A stretch of 64,000 bases of DNA from DATARH01 sp050246595 (GCA_050246595.1 JBFWVT010000008.1:1-64000), one strand, 5' to 3'. Positions 26,270 through 34,850 are shown, numbered from the stretch's first letter. Program-made: numbers and translations. Notes: generated by a model from the sequence alone, not told the origin.

Positions 26270-26309
26270 AAACGGGGCAATCTGTGGGGCGGCGGAGAAT
26301 TACCTCCAT

Positions 26310-26390
26310 CGTCATGCCCGCGAAAGCGGGCATCCAGGGAAACAGAAAGGCCCTTGCGGCCCCTGGATTCCCGCTTTCGCGGGAATGACG
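26310..26390. repeat. Palindromic repeat, GTCATNCCCGCGAAAGCGGG family
   Basis: Two 30 nt arms (26310-26339 and 26361-26390) are inverted copies with two mismatches. Each holds its own small hairpin CCCGC-GAAA-GCGGG, giving a cruciform-like structure. This is the intergenic palindrome type common in alphaproteobacteria. It lies between the Gfo/Idh/MocA gene and the LLM gene and may stabilise or end the upstream transcript. Confidence 0.8.
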
Positions 26391-26418
26391 GGGAGTGCAA
26401 CGGCAGACGGAGGGCGCG

Positions 26419-27477
26419 ATGAAGGTCGAAACGCGGCTGCCGTTGGGAAAACTCGATCCGGGGGTGCGCGCCACCGCCGCTTCGCTCGACATCCGGGCCG
26501 TCGCCGACGATGCGCGGCGCGCCGAGACGCTCGGTTATGACGGGGTCATCACCGAGGAAACCAAGGACGATCCGTATATCGTCATGGCACTGGCGGCGCA
26601 GGCGACCAGCCGTGTCTCGCTCGCTACCGCGGTCGCGCTCGCCTTTCCGCGCAGCCCGATGGTGACCGCGATGACGGCCTGGACATTGCAGCGCCTGTCC
26701 GGCGGACGGTTCACGCTGGGTCTGGGGTCGCAGGTCAAGGGCCATATCGAGCGGCGCTTTGGGATGAGCTGGTCGGCGCCGGGGCCGTGGCTGCGCGAGT
26801 ACGTGCAGGCGCTGCGCGCGATCTGGGAGTGCTGGCAGAACGGCACCAGGCTCGATTTCCGCGGCGAGCATTACACGCTCAACCTGATGGTGCCGCTGTT
26901 CACCCCGGCGCCGATCGAGCACCCGCATATCCCGGTCGAGCTGGCCGCGGTCAACCCGTACATGTGCCGGATCGCCGGCGAGGTCGCCGACGGCATCCGC
27001 GCCCACCCGATCGCGACGCCGCGCTACATCGCCGAGACGATGCTGCCGGCGGTACAGCGGGGAGCCGCGAAAACCGGCCGCGATCTGTCGGGGTTTACAA
27101 TGTGCGTGATGCCGCTGGTCGCGACCGCCCCCAACCGCGCTGGTCTCGACGCACGGATCGCGGACATAAGGGCGCGGGTTGCGTTCTACGCCTCAACCCC
27201 GGCTTATGTGGTCGCGTTCGAGAGCGAGGGCTACGGCGAGGTCGCGCGCCACCTGCAACTCCTGTCGCGGGCGCAGCGCTGGGATGAGATGGCGGCGCTG
27301 GTCGATGACCGGATGCTCGACACCTATGCCGTGACCGGCACCTATGATGAGATCGCCGGCAAATTGCGCGCCCGCTACGCCGATGTGGCGACTGCGATCG
27401 AATTCGCGATCCCGCTTGCCGGCCCCGGAGACGAGGACCGGCTGCGCGATATGATCGGCGAGTTGCGCGGCGGCTGA
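26419..27477 (+). CDS. LLM-class flavin oxidoreductase (TIGR03617-like, F420-type)
   Basis: 352 residues of the luciferase-like monooxygenase fold: RAETLGYDGVITEETKDDP, SLATAVALAFPRSPMV, LSGGRFTLGLGSQVKGHIERRFG and the C-terminal ADVATAIEFAIPL. This pattern resembles the TIGR03617 group, often listed as F420-dependent. Whether this organism makes F420 cannot be seen, and FMN is the alternative. The ATG at 26419 has GGAGGG 5 nt upstream and is preferred to one at 26395. The substrate is unknown. It converges with the DUF3750 gene. Confidence 0.82.
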   Translation: MKVETRLPLGKLDPGVRATAASLDIRAVADDARRAETLGYDGVITEETKDDPYIVMALAAQATSRVSLATAVALAFPRSPMVTAMTAWTLQRLSGGRFTLGLGSQVKGHIERRFGMSWSAPGPWLREYVQALRAIWECWQNGTRLDFRGEHYTLNLMVPLFTPAPIEHPHIPVELAAVNPYMCRIAGEVADGIRAHPIATPRYIAETMLPAVQRGAAKTGRDLSGFTMCVMPLVATAPNRAGLDARIADIRARVAFYASTPAYVVAFESEGYGEVARHLQLLSRAQRWDEMAALVDDRMLDTYAVTGTYDEIAGKLRARYADVATAIEFAIPLAGPGDEDRLRDMIGELRGG

Positions 27478-27492
27478 AGCAATCGCCCAACT

Positions 27493-28320
27493 TTATGGTG
27501 TTGCGGCGGAGGATGTCTCGACGATCCGCGGCGGAAATCCCAGCCGCCCGATCGCCGGCAGCTTCAGCGCCGGAGAAGCGGCGTCGATCCCGGTCGAAAG
27601 CCCCAGCACGTTGATCTCGACGCCCTCCTTGGCGGCGACGAGAATACCGGCAAGACCGTACAGCGACAGTTGAAACCCGGTGCCGCTCGGCGCTCTCGCG
27701 AGCAGCGCCCCGCCCGGCAGAAAATCTTTCCCGATCGCGTTCGCCGGCAGGCCGAGACCCAATTCGGGTACTTGGCGGGCGATATAGGCCGTAAATGTGT
27801 TGCTGTTCGGCCCCGGCCAGGCGCGATAGGCGCGCGAGTACGGGTAGCTCGCCACCGCTTCGCGGATCCTGTCGATAAGCGCATCGACATCGGCGCCGCG
27901 CCGGTCGAGCAGCAGAAGCGGCCGCGCGCCGAACCAGTAATTGTCCGGTCCCATGCGGTCGATACGCACGGCAGGAGCGCCGTTTCCGACGCCAAACCCG
28001 ACCACCTCGTAGCGGGTATAGCGCGGCGCGCCGGTCGGTTTGACCGCGATCCAGGTATGGACCGAGAAGACGCCGCGCCACGATACGGCCGGAGCGGCAT
28101 AGACCTGGACCACCGCCTCATTTGTCGCGGCCGGGTCGGGCGCAATCCCTGTCGCATCGCGGCTCGCCTGATACCAGGGTACGCCGCCGCGCGGGTCCGG
28201 CATGCAAGCGCTGACCACGACCGGAACGATCAGCAGCAGGAACAGCAGCAGAAAGGGGAAAGAGGTCACGAGCGGATTGGCGGTTCGGATGGGCGGATGA
28301 CTTGCGCGCGCAACAGACAC
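27493..28320 (-). CDS. DUF3750-family lipoprotein
   Basis: About 275 residues from a GTG at 28320; a GTG at 28269 just before the signal peptide is equally possible. A hydrophobic stretch LLLFLLLIVPVVVSAC ends in a lipobox. The mature part has SVHTWIAVKP, RYEVVGFGVG, YSRAYRAWPGPNSNTF and GLPANAIGKDFLPGG, the pattern of DUF3750 proteins, whose function is unknown. The histidine/tryptophan and GPNSNTF motifs suggest an enzymatic site of the papain-like type; this is inference. Its upstream region is occupied by the repeat at 28353-28428. Confidence 0.7.
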   Translation of the reverse strand: MSVARASHPPIRTANPLVTSFPFLLLFLLLIVPVVVSACMPDPRGGVPWYQASRDATGIAPDPAATNEAVVQVYAAPAVSWRGVFSVHTWIAVKPTGAPRYTRYEVVGFGVGNGAPAVRIDRMGPDNYWFGARPLLLLDRRGADVDALIDRIREAVASYPYSRAYRAWPGPNSNTFTAYIARQVPELGLGLPANAIGKDFLPGGALLARAPSGTGFQLSLYGLAGILVAAKEGVEINVLGLSTGIDAASPALKLPAIGRLGFPPRIVETSSAATP

Positions 28321-28352
28321 AGTGACCAGACAAACCCCGCGGCGCGTTTCGC

Positions 28353-28428
28353 CGAGATTGCTTCGTCGCTCCGCTCCTCGCAATGACAATCCCAAGCTGT
28401 CATTGCGAGCAGAGCGAAGCAATCTCGG
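28353..28428. repeat. Palindromic repeat, CATTGCGAG...GAAGCAATCTCG family
   Basis: The left arm (28353-28388) and right arm (28399-28428) are inverted copies of CGAGATTGCTTCG...CGCAATGACA, the left carrying a few extra bases. The same family recurs at 50150-50270. It sits just past the ghrA stop codon and upstream of the DUF3750 gene. Confidence 0.8.
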
Positions 28429-28436
28429 GGTTGCCT

Positions 28437-29366
28437 CTAATAACCCCGCGCGAGATCGACGCGGTTGGCGATCGGCAGCCCGGCCTCGCATTGGCGGATC
28501 GCATCGCGGATGATCGGCGCGGCAGTCGGCGGGTGCGTCTCGGCCGCGACATGCGGGGTCACGATGATCCGCGGATGACACCAGAACGGGTGGCTGGGCG
28601 CCAAAGGTTCGTCGTCGAACACATCGAGCACCGCGCCCGACACCTGCCCGGAATCGAGCGCGGCGAGCAGATCGCCTTCAATCAGGTGGCCGCCGCGTCC
28701 GGCGTTTACAATGCTCGCCCCAAGCGGCATTTGCGCAAAGGCCGATGCGTTCAGGATGCCGCGTGTCTCCGGCGTCAGCGGCAGCAGACAGACGGTGATC
28801 TCGCTGCGTCTCAGCAGCCGGTCGAACCCGTCCGCGCCGGCAAACGTGGTAAAACCCGGCACCGATTTTTCGCCGCGGCTCCACCCGGCGACATCAAAGC
28901 CGAGCGCGCGCAATTTGCGGCCCGCATCCTGCCCGAGCGTGCCAAAACCGAGAATGCCGACCGTCCGCTCGGCGGCATTTTTCTGCTCGCGCTCCTGCCA
29001 GACCGCTTCGCGCTGCTGCGCCAGATAGTCGAGATCCTGGCGGTGCAGCCGCAATACCGACAGCGCGACATACTCGCTCATCGCGTCGGTCATGTACGGA
29101 TCGACCAGCCGGACGATCGGCACGTGGCGCGGCAGGTCCGGGTCGCGCAGCAGATGGTCGATGCCGGCGCCGAGGCCAAAGATCATCCTGAGGTTCGGCA
29201 GGGTGGCGAGCATGCCCGGCTCGGGATGCCAGACCAGCGCGTACTCGATCGCCTCCCGGTCGCCGATCTCGGGCCAGTAGCGGGTTTCGTGCTCGGGCAG
29301 CAGCTCGGCCAGCAGCGGACGCCAGCGCGCGGTGGCGGCCGGGATCGAGCGGAACAGGATCGCCAT
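28437..29366 (-). CDS. ghrA: Glyoxylate/hydroxypyruvate reductase A-type D-2-hydroxyacid dehydrogenase
   Basis: 309 residues, the GhrA length. The NAD(P)-binding loop is VGILGFGTLGQDAG. The catalytic set appears as Arg in NAGRGGHL, Glu in DVFDDEPL and His in TPHVAAETHP. N-terminal marks FGLGAGIDHL and EYVALSVLRLHR fit the GhrA branch, which reduces glyoxylate or hydroxypyruvate with NADPH. The DUF192 gene lies 25 nt upstream on the same strand, so the two are likely cotranscribed. The gene ends in the dispersed repeat. Confidence 0.88.
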   Translation of the reverse strand: MAILFRSIPAATARWRPLLAELLPEHETRYWPEIGDREAIEYALVWHPEPGMLATLPNLRMIFGLGAGIDHLLRDPDLPRHVPIVRLVDPYMTDAMSEYVALSVLRLHRQDLDYLAQQREAVWQEREQKNAAERTVGILGFGTLGQDAGRKLRALGFDVAGWSRGEKSVPGFTTFAGADGFDRLLRRSEITVCLLPLTPETRGILNASAFAQMPLGASIVNAGRGGHLIEGDLLAALDSGQVSGAVLDVFDDEPLAPSHPFWCHPRIIVTPHVAAETHPPTAAPIIRDAIRQCEAGLPIANRVDLARGY

Positions 29367-29391
29367 CGCGGAACCTCCCTAGCCGGCGCGT

Positions 29392-29865
29392 CTACGAAGC
29401 GTTCCCGAAGATCGTGAACACTACCCGGTCGCCGGGCCGGATGCCGAGCCGGGATGCGGTGCCGCCGTTCAGCTCCAACACGGCGCGGGCCGGCGCAGCG
29501 GCGGCGACCGGGTCGAGCGAATGCGGCACCGTGCGTTCGGCGATGTTGATGATGCGGCCCTCGGCGTCGATGAACAGCATGTCGAGCGGGATGAACGTGT
29601 TCTTCATCCACATCGAGGCCGGCACGGGTCGTTGGAAGTCGAACAGCATCCCGGCATCGGGCGCGAGCGTGCGGCGGAACATCAGCCCCTGTTGCATCTG
29701 CGCCGGGGTCGTCGCCAGTTCGATGCGGAATTTGCGCGGCCCGCCCGCGGTCTCGATCGTCAGCTCGCCGGTCGGGAAACGCTCCAATTGCTGGGCCGGG
29801 ACCGTGGGTGCGCCGGCGACGAGCAGCAACATCAGGGCGATCAGCGGGCGGATGGAGGCGAGCAT
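29392..29865 (-). CDS. DUF192-family exported protein
   Basis: 157 residues. The signal peptide (IRPLIALMLLLVAGAPTVPAQ) is followed by a DUF192 domain: ELATTPAQMQQGLMFRRTL, then SMWMKNTFIPLDMLFID and VPHSLDP, ending ALELNGG-like text and GDRVVFTIFG. The start at 29865 has AAGGG 5 nt upstream. An in-frame extension to 30027 is Cys/Arg-rich and unlikely. The domain's function is not established. It lies upstream of ghrA. Confidence 0.85.
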   Translation of the reverse strand: MLASIRPLIALMLLLVAGAPTVPAQQLERFPTGELTIETAGGPRKFRIELATTPAQMQQGLMFRRTLAPDAGMLFDFQRPVPASMWMKNTFIPLDMLFIDAEGRIINIAERTVPHSLDPVAAAAPARAVLELNGGTASRLGIRPGDRVVFTIFGNAS

Positions 29866-30240
29866 CGGACCCTTCAGCGGAGCGGGACGGCCGGGGTCGC
29901 TCCGGCAGCTTGTCGCGGCCCGCCGGAGCGATACAGGGGACGCATCCGGATAGGGAAGCGCAATCCCCGGTTGCACATTGCCGAACGTCCGAAAAATTCT
30001 GCAGCAAATCTGTAGCGAGCAACCCATTGTTGTGGTCTACAAGCCGTTGTCTTTATTGACTTCAACTGTGGGTTTCTCCATCTCCCAAAACGCTTCCTCG
30101 GTCAGACGACATTAGCCGGTGAATATGGCGAAACTGCCGGCGGTATCGATAGCCCGAAAATTTGCGACGGCTTTTCCGCCCGACGCTCGCCGGAATGCAA
30201 GGACGCCGCCCGCCGAGCGAGAGCGCGAAGAGTTCGCGTG
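29866..30240. other. Gene-free stretch upstream of the DUF192 gene
   Basis: About 375 bp without an acceptable gene. The part near 30000-30090 is AT-richer and could hold the promoter of the DUF192-ghrA pair. I see no clear hairpin, repeat or RNA gene. Confidence 0.45.
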
Positions 30241-30630
30241 TCACAACGCCGCGAGCGGAATGCCGAGCGCCCGCGCGCCGGCCAGCAGGCGATCGTCGTA
30301 GCTCGCCAGCTCCACCGCTTCGCCGTGCCGGCGCAGATAGTCGGCGGTCGCGAGGTGCAGCGCGTCGAGCGTCCGGATCGGCGCGGGCCACGGCTCCAGC
30401 GCGCGCGCCAGGACCGGCTTGCTCAGCTCCATCATTTGAATGCCCGCCAGGAGCATTCGCGCTTCACCGCGCCGCTGCTCCGTGACTTGGCGGGCATACA
30501 GACGGGTCCACATTTCGTATTCGAGCAGGCGGCTCGCCACCAGTTGCGAGTCCCAAAAGCCGACCGCGGGGGATCTCGGTTCGGCCAGCAGATAGGCAAG
30601 CGCGACCGAGCTGTCGATGTAGGTCAACAC
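30241..30630 (-). CDS. vapC: PIN-domain toxin of a VapBC-type system
   Basis: 129 residues. The PIN-domain acidic residues are present: Asp in TYIDSSVALAYL, Glu in LLEYEMW, Asp in TLDALHLATA and Asp in SYDDRLL. VapC toxins are Mg-dependent ribonucleases that cut tRNA or rRNA. Translation probably begins at GTG 30630, which overlaps the antitoxin stop by 7 nt (GTGTTGA), or at the adjacent GTG 30633. The pair is complete, so it is probably active. Confidence 0.9.
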   Translation of the reverse strand: MLTYIDSSVALAYLLAEPRSPAVGFWDSQLVASRLLEYEMWTRLYARQVTEQRRGEARMLLAGIQMMELSKPVLARALEPWPAPIRTLDALHLATADYLRRHGEAVELASYDDRLLAGARALGIPLAAL

Positions 30631-30911
30631 CACGGGTCCTTGCGGTCCTCGTCCAGATCGGCGAGCAGTTGTTCGAGCGTATAGCCCTCGATCGGCACGG
30701 GCTTTGGCGGCCAATCCGGACCGCGCACGGCGGGTCTGACCCAGCCCTCGCGGATGCCGCGCTCGATCAGCGACTCCGGCTCGGCTCTCGGCGGCACGAT
30801 CTCGGCGACGGGCCGTCCGCGGTCGGTGACCACGACCCTCTCTCCGGAGGCGGCGAGCCGGACATATTCGCTGAGCCTGTTTTTCAGGATTTTCAGGCCG
30901 ACGGTCTTCAT
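30624..30911 (-). CDS. vapB: Phd/YefM-type antitoxin paired with the PIN toxin
   Basis: 95 residues. The N-terminal DNA-binding part MKTVGLKILKNRLSEYVRLAASGE and then RVVVTDRGRPVAEI is the Phd/YefM fold. The C-terminal half (GPDWPPKPVPIEGYTL) would wrap and inhibit the toxin. Antitoxins of this type also bind their own promoter, with help from the toxin. The start at 30911 is the first Met of the recognisable domain; the upstream extension to 31010 is rejected because it runs into the divergent cyclase start. Confidence 0.85.
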   Translation of the reverse strand: MKTVGLKILKNRLSEYVRLAASGERVVVTDRGRPVAEIVPPRAEPESLIERGIREGWVRPAVRGPDWPPKPVPIEGYTLEQLLADLDEDRKDPWC

Positions 30912-31000
30912 GTGGGGCAACGTGGCCCCGGAGGCTGCTTTGTCAATCCGTCGCACGCGGGTAAGGTTTGCGTCGGAGATGCATGGCGGGCCGGCACCCG

Positions 31001-32845
31001 ATGAGCACACTGGTTGACGACAGGGTCGGCGAACTCGAACGCGAAAACGCCGAGCTGCGCCGACTGCTCGCCGAACGCACCGCGCAGCGCGACGAGGCGC
31101 TGGAACAGCAGACCGCGACCGCCGAGGTGTTGCAGGTCATCAATGCCTCGCCCGGCGACCTCGCGCCGGTGTTCGATAAATTGGTTGAAACCGCCGCTCG
31201 CTTGTGCGGGAACGCATCGGCCCACCTCGCCCTTCGCGACGGCGACTCCTATCGGTATGTCGCGACCCGTTCGCTCGACGCCGATTGGGATGCGCATATC
31301 AGGAACAGGAAATTTGTTCTGGACCGCGGAACCTGCACCGGACGCACGTTGCTGGAACGGCGTCCGATACACGTTCCCGACCTTGCCGCCGACCCGGAAC
31401 ACAAACATCCCGAGATCGTGACGGTCGGCGGGCTGCGAGCCTTTCTCGGCGTCCCGCTGCTGCGCGATAGTGAGGCAATGGGGGTCCTCGCGCTGGCGCG
31501 CCAGCAGGTCGGGCCATTCACGGAGCATCAGATCGCGCTGCTTCGCACCTTCGCCGATCAGGCTGTCATCGCGATCGAGAACGCGCGACTCCTCAATGAG
31601 ACGCGCGAAGCCTTGGAGCAGCAGACCGCGACCGCCGAGGTGTTGCAGGTCATCAATTCCTCGCCCGGCGACCTCGCGCCGGTGTTCTACACAATTTTGG
31701 AAAAGGCGCTGCAACGTTGCGACCCCGCTTTTGGGATGGTCTGGCGCCATGCAGACGGGTTGTTTGAAATTGTTGCCCACCGTGGGGCGCCAAAATCGTT
31801 TTTGCGGGCGCGATCCGGCCCCCATCGTCCATCATCGCCGGACACGGTGCTTGGTCAAATCAGTGCCGGAAAAGACATCGTCTACTACGTGCGCTCGGAG
31901 TCGGACCCTCTCTATCTGTCGGGCGATCCGCACCGAATCACGGCAGTCGCATCGGAAGTGCCCTTTAGCGTCACGCTGGCCCTCCGCAAAGACAACAGCC
32001 TTCTTGGAGCCATTACGGTATTTCGCCTCGAACCCCGGCCGTTCTCGGACAAGGAGATTGCACTGCTCGAAAACTTCGCGGCGCAGGCGGTCATCGCGAT
32101 GGAGAACGCGCGGTTGCTGGGCGAATTGCGGGCGCGCACCGAGGAGGTCGCGGCGTGGAACCGCGAGTTGGAGGACCGGGTGGCGGCACAGCTCGGCGAG
32201 TTGGAGCGCGTGGGAAAACTGAAGCGGTTTCTCGCGCCGCAGCTCGCCGAACTGATCGTCGCGCGCGGCGACGAGAACATCCTCGAAACACACCGCCGCG
32301 ACATCGTGGTCGTGTTCTGCGACCTGCGCGGGTTCACCGCCTTCGCCGAGACCGCCGAGCCGGAGGAGGTGCTCGACCTGTTGCGCGAGTATCACGGCGC
32401 GCTCGGCCCGATCGTCGCCGCGTCGGAGGGGACGCTCGACCATTTCTCGGGCGACGGGATCATGGTGTTCTTCAACGACCCGGTGCCGGTTCCGGACGCC
32501 TCGGAGCGCGCGGTGCGCATGGCGATCGAGATGCGCGAAGCGGCGAAGCGGTTGCAGGCGGGGTGGCGGCGGCAGGGGCGCGCGATCGGGTTCGGGGTCG
32601 GGATCGCGCGCGGCTATGCGACCCTGGGACAGATCGGGTTTGCCGAGCGGGTCGATTACACCGCGATCGGCACGGTGTGCAACCTCGCGGCGCGGCTCTG
32701 CGCCGAGGCCGGGGACGGGCAGATCCTGGTGAGCCGCCGGGTCGCCGCCGCGGTCGAGGACATTGTGCGGCTCGAAGAGGTGGGCGACCTGGCGCTGAAG
32801 GGGCTGATGCAGGCAGTCGCGGTCTACAACGTCGCGGCGGAGTAG
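31001..32845 (+). CDS. GAF-GAF class III adenylate/guanylate cyclase
   Basis: 614 residues. An N-terminal coiled coil (ELERENAELRRLLAERTAQ) precedes two GAF domains (about 55-200 and 225-375), each introduced by the same EALEQQTATAEVLQVIN linker. A second coiled coil then leads to a class III cyclase domain (about 430-600). Metal-binding aspartates appear in VVVFCDLRGFTAF and FSGDGIMVFF, and the transition-state Asn/Arg in AIGTVCNLAARL. The organisation suggests a cytosolic cyclase regulated by a small ligand or redox state. Target proteins are not nearby. It is divergent from vapBC, with 89 nt between starts. Confidence 0.9.
   Translation: MSTLVDDRVGELERENAELRRLLAERTAQRDEALEQQTATAEVLQVINASPGDLAPVFDKLVETAARLCGNASAHLALRDGDSYRYVATRSLDADWDAHIRNRKFVLDRGTCTGRTLLERRPIHVPDLAADPEHKHPEIVTVGGLRAFLGVPLLRDSEAMGVLALARQQVGPFTEHQIALLRTFADQAVIAIENARLLNETREALEQQTATAEVLQVINSSPGDLAPVFYTILEKALQRCDPAFGMVWRHADGLFEIVAHRGAPKSFLRARSGPHRPSSPDTVLGQISAGKDIVYYVRSESDPLYLSGDPHRITAVASEVPFSVTLALRKDNSLLGAITVFRLEPRPFSDKEIALLENFAAQAVIAMENARLLGELRARTEEVAAWNRELEDRVAAQLGELERVGKLKRFLAPQLAELIVARGDENILETHRRDIVVVFCDLRGFTAFAETAEPEEVLDLLREYHGALGPIVAASEGTLDHFSGDGIMVFFNDPVPVPDASERAVRMAIEMREAAKRLQAGWRRQGRAIGFGVGIARGYATLGQIGFAERVDYTAIGTVCNLAARLCAEAGDGQILVSRRVAAAVEDIVRLEEVGDLALKGLMQAVAVYNVAAE
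31101..31687 (+). repeat. Direct 74 nt repeat encoding the GAF linker, two copies
   Basis: Copies at 31101-31174 and 31614-31687 are nearly identical in DNA, exactly 513 nt (171 codons) apart and in frame. Each encodes the linker EQQTATAEVLQVIN followed by SPGDLAPVF. The GAF bodies between them have diverged much more than the linkers. Confidence 0.85.
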
Positions 32846-32864
32846 CGCTAGGGGGAAATCCCTC

Positions 32865-32996
32865 TCCGCCCTTCAGGGGGAGAGGGAGGGGCCTGCGCCG
32901 CGAGGCGCGGGAGGGTGAGGTGGGTGCCGGCGACGGCGTGGAAGTCCGCCCCCTGACCCCGACCCTCTCCCCGGTGGGGGAGAGGGAGGGATCTAT
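32865..32996. repeat. Composite palindromic repeat (CCCTCTCC family)
   Basis: The sequence between the cyclase gene and the Spy-like gene begins CCCTCTCCGCCCTTCAGGGGGAGAGGG, split here as CCCTCTCC and GGGAGAGGG arms, continues with GGGAGGGTGAGGTGGGTG, and ends with a CCCTCTCCCC/GGGGGAGAGGG hairpin. It is related to the array at 12390-12531. Confidence 0.75.
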
Positions 32997-33044
32997 CCGC
33001 TGCCGAGCAAGTCCGGCAGCTTTTGCCTCATGCCCCAAATCGGA

Positions 33045-33536
33045 TCAGGCGCGATGGTGCCCGCGATGGCGCGCGGCCCTGATCACCTGGTCGGCCATTT
33101 TCTGCTGTTCGGGCGACAGGCTGTCGTAGAGAGGCTTGAACGCGGCGAGAAAACGGCCGTTGTTCTCGGCTCTCACCTTTGTGAATTGCTCGCGCATCTC
33201 AAGACGCTCGATCGCGTTCTTGTCGCCGCTTTTCTGCCGGACGGTCGCGATCGTCTGATCGAGCGCCTTGGCGTTTTCGCGCATTGCCGCCTCGACCCGC
33301 TGCCACTGCCCCTCCTGCGCCGGCGTGATCTTGAGCTGCGCCTTCAGAAACGCGATGCGCCCCTCGACGACTTGTCCGGGCATCATCCGCGCCTTCGCGT
33401 GATGGCGCGCCTCGCTCGACGACGCACCGGGATTGGCCGGCGCCGCTGCCGTTTGCGCCCAGGCGGGCGTCAATCCCACCGCGGCAACACCGGTGAAGAG
33501 CGCTGCGGCGAGAAAAGGCGTCTGTAATCTCGTCAT
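33045..33536 (-). CDS. Spy/CpxP-like periplasmic LTXXQ protein
   Basis: 163 residues. The signal peptide (LAAALFTGVAAVGLTPAWA) is followed by an all-helical domain with two LTXXQ-type motifs, ITPAQEGQW and LSPEQQKMAD, and a His-rich stretch near each end (EARHHAKAR, RHRGHHRA). Spy and CpxP are periplasmic chaperones or stress regulators; the histidines suggest metal contact. The start at 33536 gives the shortest sensible signal peptide. A near-palindrome (ACAGACATGAC / GTCATGTGTCTGT) about 80-120 nt upstream could be an operator. Confidence 0.82.
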   Translation of the reverse strand: MTRLQTPFLAAALFTGVAAVGLTPAWAQTAAAPANPGASSSEARHHAKARMMPGQVVEGRIAFLKAQLKITPAQEGQWQRVEAAMRENAKALDQTIATVRQKSGDKNAIERLEMREQFTKVRAENNGRFLAAFKPLYDSLSPEQQKMADQVIRAARHRGHHRA

Positions 33537-33700
33537 TTCGGACCTCTGTTGAAAGGGCGACTCGCGCCCCATCGATTTCTTAGGGAATGGCGGATCGGCC
33601 CATACCCGGGAAAAACAGACATGACAGCGATTTCATCGGCTCGTCATGTGTCTGTAATGTCGTGAGGTTTCCTTGAAAGACGAACGCGCGATTTCGGCGC

Positions 33701-33736
33701 CCCGGCGCCGGCGGCCTCGGGAAAGCCGGCGCCGGG
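33701..33736 (-). terminator. Strong hairpin after the TauD-type gene
   Basis: A perfect 12 bp stem, CCCGGCGCCGGC at 33701-33712 and GCCGGCGCCGGG at 33725-33736, with a 12 nt loop, 5 nt past the stop of the dioxygenase gene. It has no U-tract, so it is either a Rho-assisted end or an mRNA-stabilising hairpin. Confidence 0.5.
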
Positions 33737-33741
33737 AGCTT

Positions 33742-34575
33742 TTATGCCCGGTAGAACGGCCGGTCGCCCTTGATCGTGACGCGGTAGCCGTGGCGGCGCT
33801 GCGGGTAGTAGTCCCACATTGCGTGGTGCAGCGCGCAGCGATTGTCCCAGAACGCGACCGAATTCGGCTGCCAGCGAAAGCGGCACTGGAATTCCGGCGT
33901 CTCGCAGTGGCGATACAGCATCTGCAAGATCGCGTCGCTTTCGAGCTTGCTCAACCCCTTGATCGCGGTCGTGAAATTCGGGTTGACAAACAGCGCCTTG
34001 CGGCCGGTCACGGGGTGGGTGCGGACGACCGGGTGCTCGGCGCGCGGAAACTCGCGGCCGCGCGCATCCCGCCAGCCAAACCGGCCGCGATAGACCGGCT
34101 CGCCGTCATGGATCGCGGTCAGCCCCTCGACAAGGCTCCGGATCGGCGGCGAGAGCTTGTCGTAGGCCGCGTACATGCTGGCGAACAGCGTGTCGCCGCC
34201 TTCGGGGGGCACCTCGGTCAGATAGAGGATGCTGCCCATCGGCGGCTCCGGGTCGCACGACACGTCGGAATGCCATTCCTCGCCGGCGACGTGCTTCGAT
34301 TTTTCGTCGGCGTGGATCGTCAGGATTTCGGGGTGACCCTCGGGGGCGTTCGGCGAGGCCGGATGCACCGCCAACTCGCCGAACAGTTTTCCAAATGCCT
34401 TGTGCTGATCGTGCGTCAGGCGCTGGTCGCGGAAAAAGACGACCTGATGTTCCATCAGCGCATCGTGCACTTCCTGAAACTGCTGGTTGCCGAGCGGGCG
34501 CGACAGATCGACCCCGGAAATCTCGGCCCCGATATTAGGCGTCAGCTTTTTGATCTCGATCGTCTGGTATGCCAT
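33742..34575 (-). CDS. TauD/TfdA-family 2-oxoglutarate/Fe(II) dioxygenase
   Basis: 277 residues, the usual length. The facial triad is visible: His102 and Asp104 in EEWHSDVSCDP and the distal His about 250 in WDNRCALHH. The 2-oxoglutarate-binding Arg is in the C-terminal HGYRVTIKG. The opening KKLTPNIGAEISGVDLSRPL is typical of TauD. Substrates in the family include taurine, alkyl sulfates and phenoxyacetates; no transporter is nearby to choose among them. A hairpin follows the gene. Confidence 0.9.
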   Translation of the reverse strand: MAYQTIEIKKLTPNIGAEISGVDLSRPLGNQQFQEVHDALMEHQVVFFRDQRLTHDQHKAFGKLFGELAVHPASPNAPEGHPEILTIHADEKSKHVAGEEWHSDVSCDPEPPMGSILYLTEVPPEGGDTLFASMYAAYDKLSPPIRSLVEGLTAIHDGEPVYRGRFGWRDARGREFPRAEHPVVRTHPVTGRKALFVNPNFTTAIKGLSKLESDAILQMLYRHCETPEFQCRFRWQPNSVAFWDNRCALHHAMWDYYPQRRHGYRVTIKGDRPFYRA

Positions 34576-34598
34576 CGCTGCCTTTCTCCAATCGGCTC

Positions 34599-34850
34599 TC
34601 AGCCGAGCGAGCGGATGATACGGGCCGGATTGCCTGCTGCAAGACTGTCGGGCGGCAGGTCGCTTGTGACAACGGCGCCGGCCCCGCCCGCGCCGAGCAG
34701 CAAGGCGGCGCGGGCGTCGCCGTCGTCGGGGCCGGTCGCATTGTAGCGCGCCAGCAAGCGTTGCGCGCGGCGCCGATCGGCCACCGGTTCCGGGTCGAAC
34801 GCGTCGTAAAGCGCGCCGGCCAGCATTTTTTCCTTCTCGCTCCTCGGCAT
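34599..34850 (-). pseudogene. Maltose/nodulation O-acetyltransferase with its centre deleted
   Basis: An 83-residue in-frame product that joins two ends of a Maa/NodL-type acetyltransferase. Residues 1-50 are the N-terminal Mac domain (EKEKMLAGALYDAFDPE, then RAQRLLARYNATGPDD). Residues 53-83 are the end of the left-handed beta helix (GAGAVVTSDLPPDSLAAGNP). The roughly 100 residues between them, with the hexapeptide repeats and catalytic His, are missing, so it cannot be an active acetyltransferase. Its ATG overlaps the P450 stop by one base (TGATG), so it is probably still translated. Confidence 0.7.
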
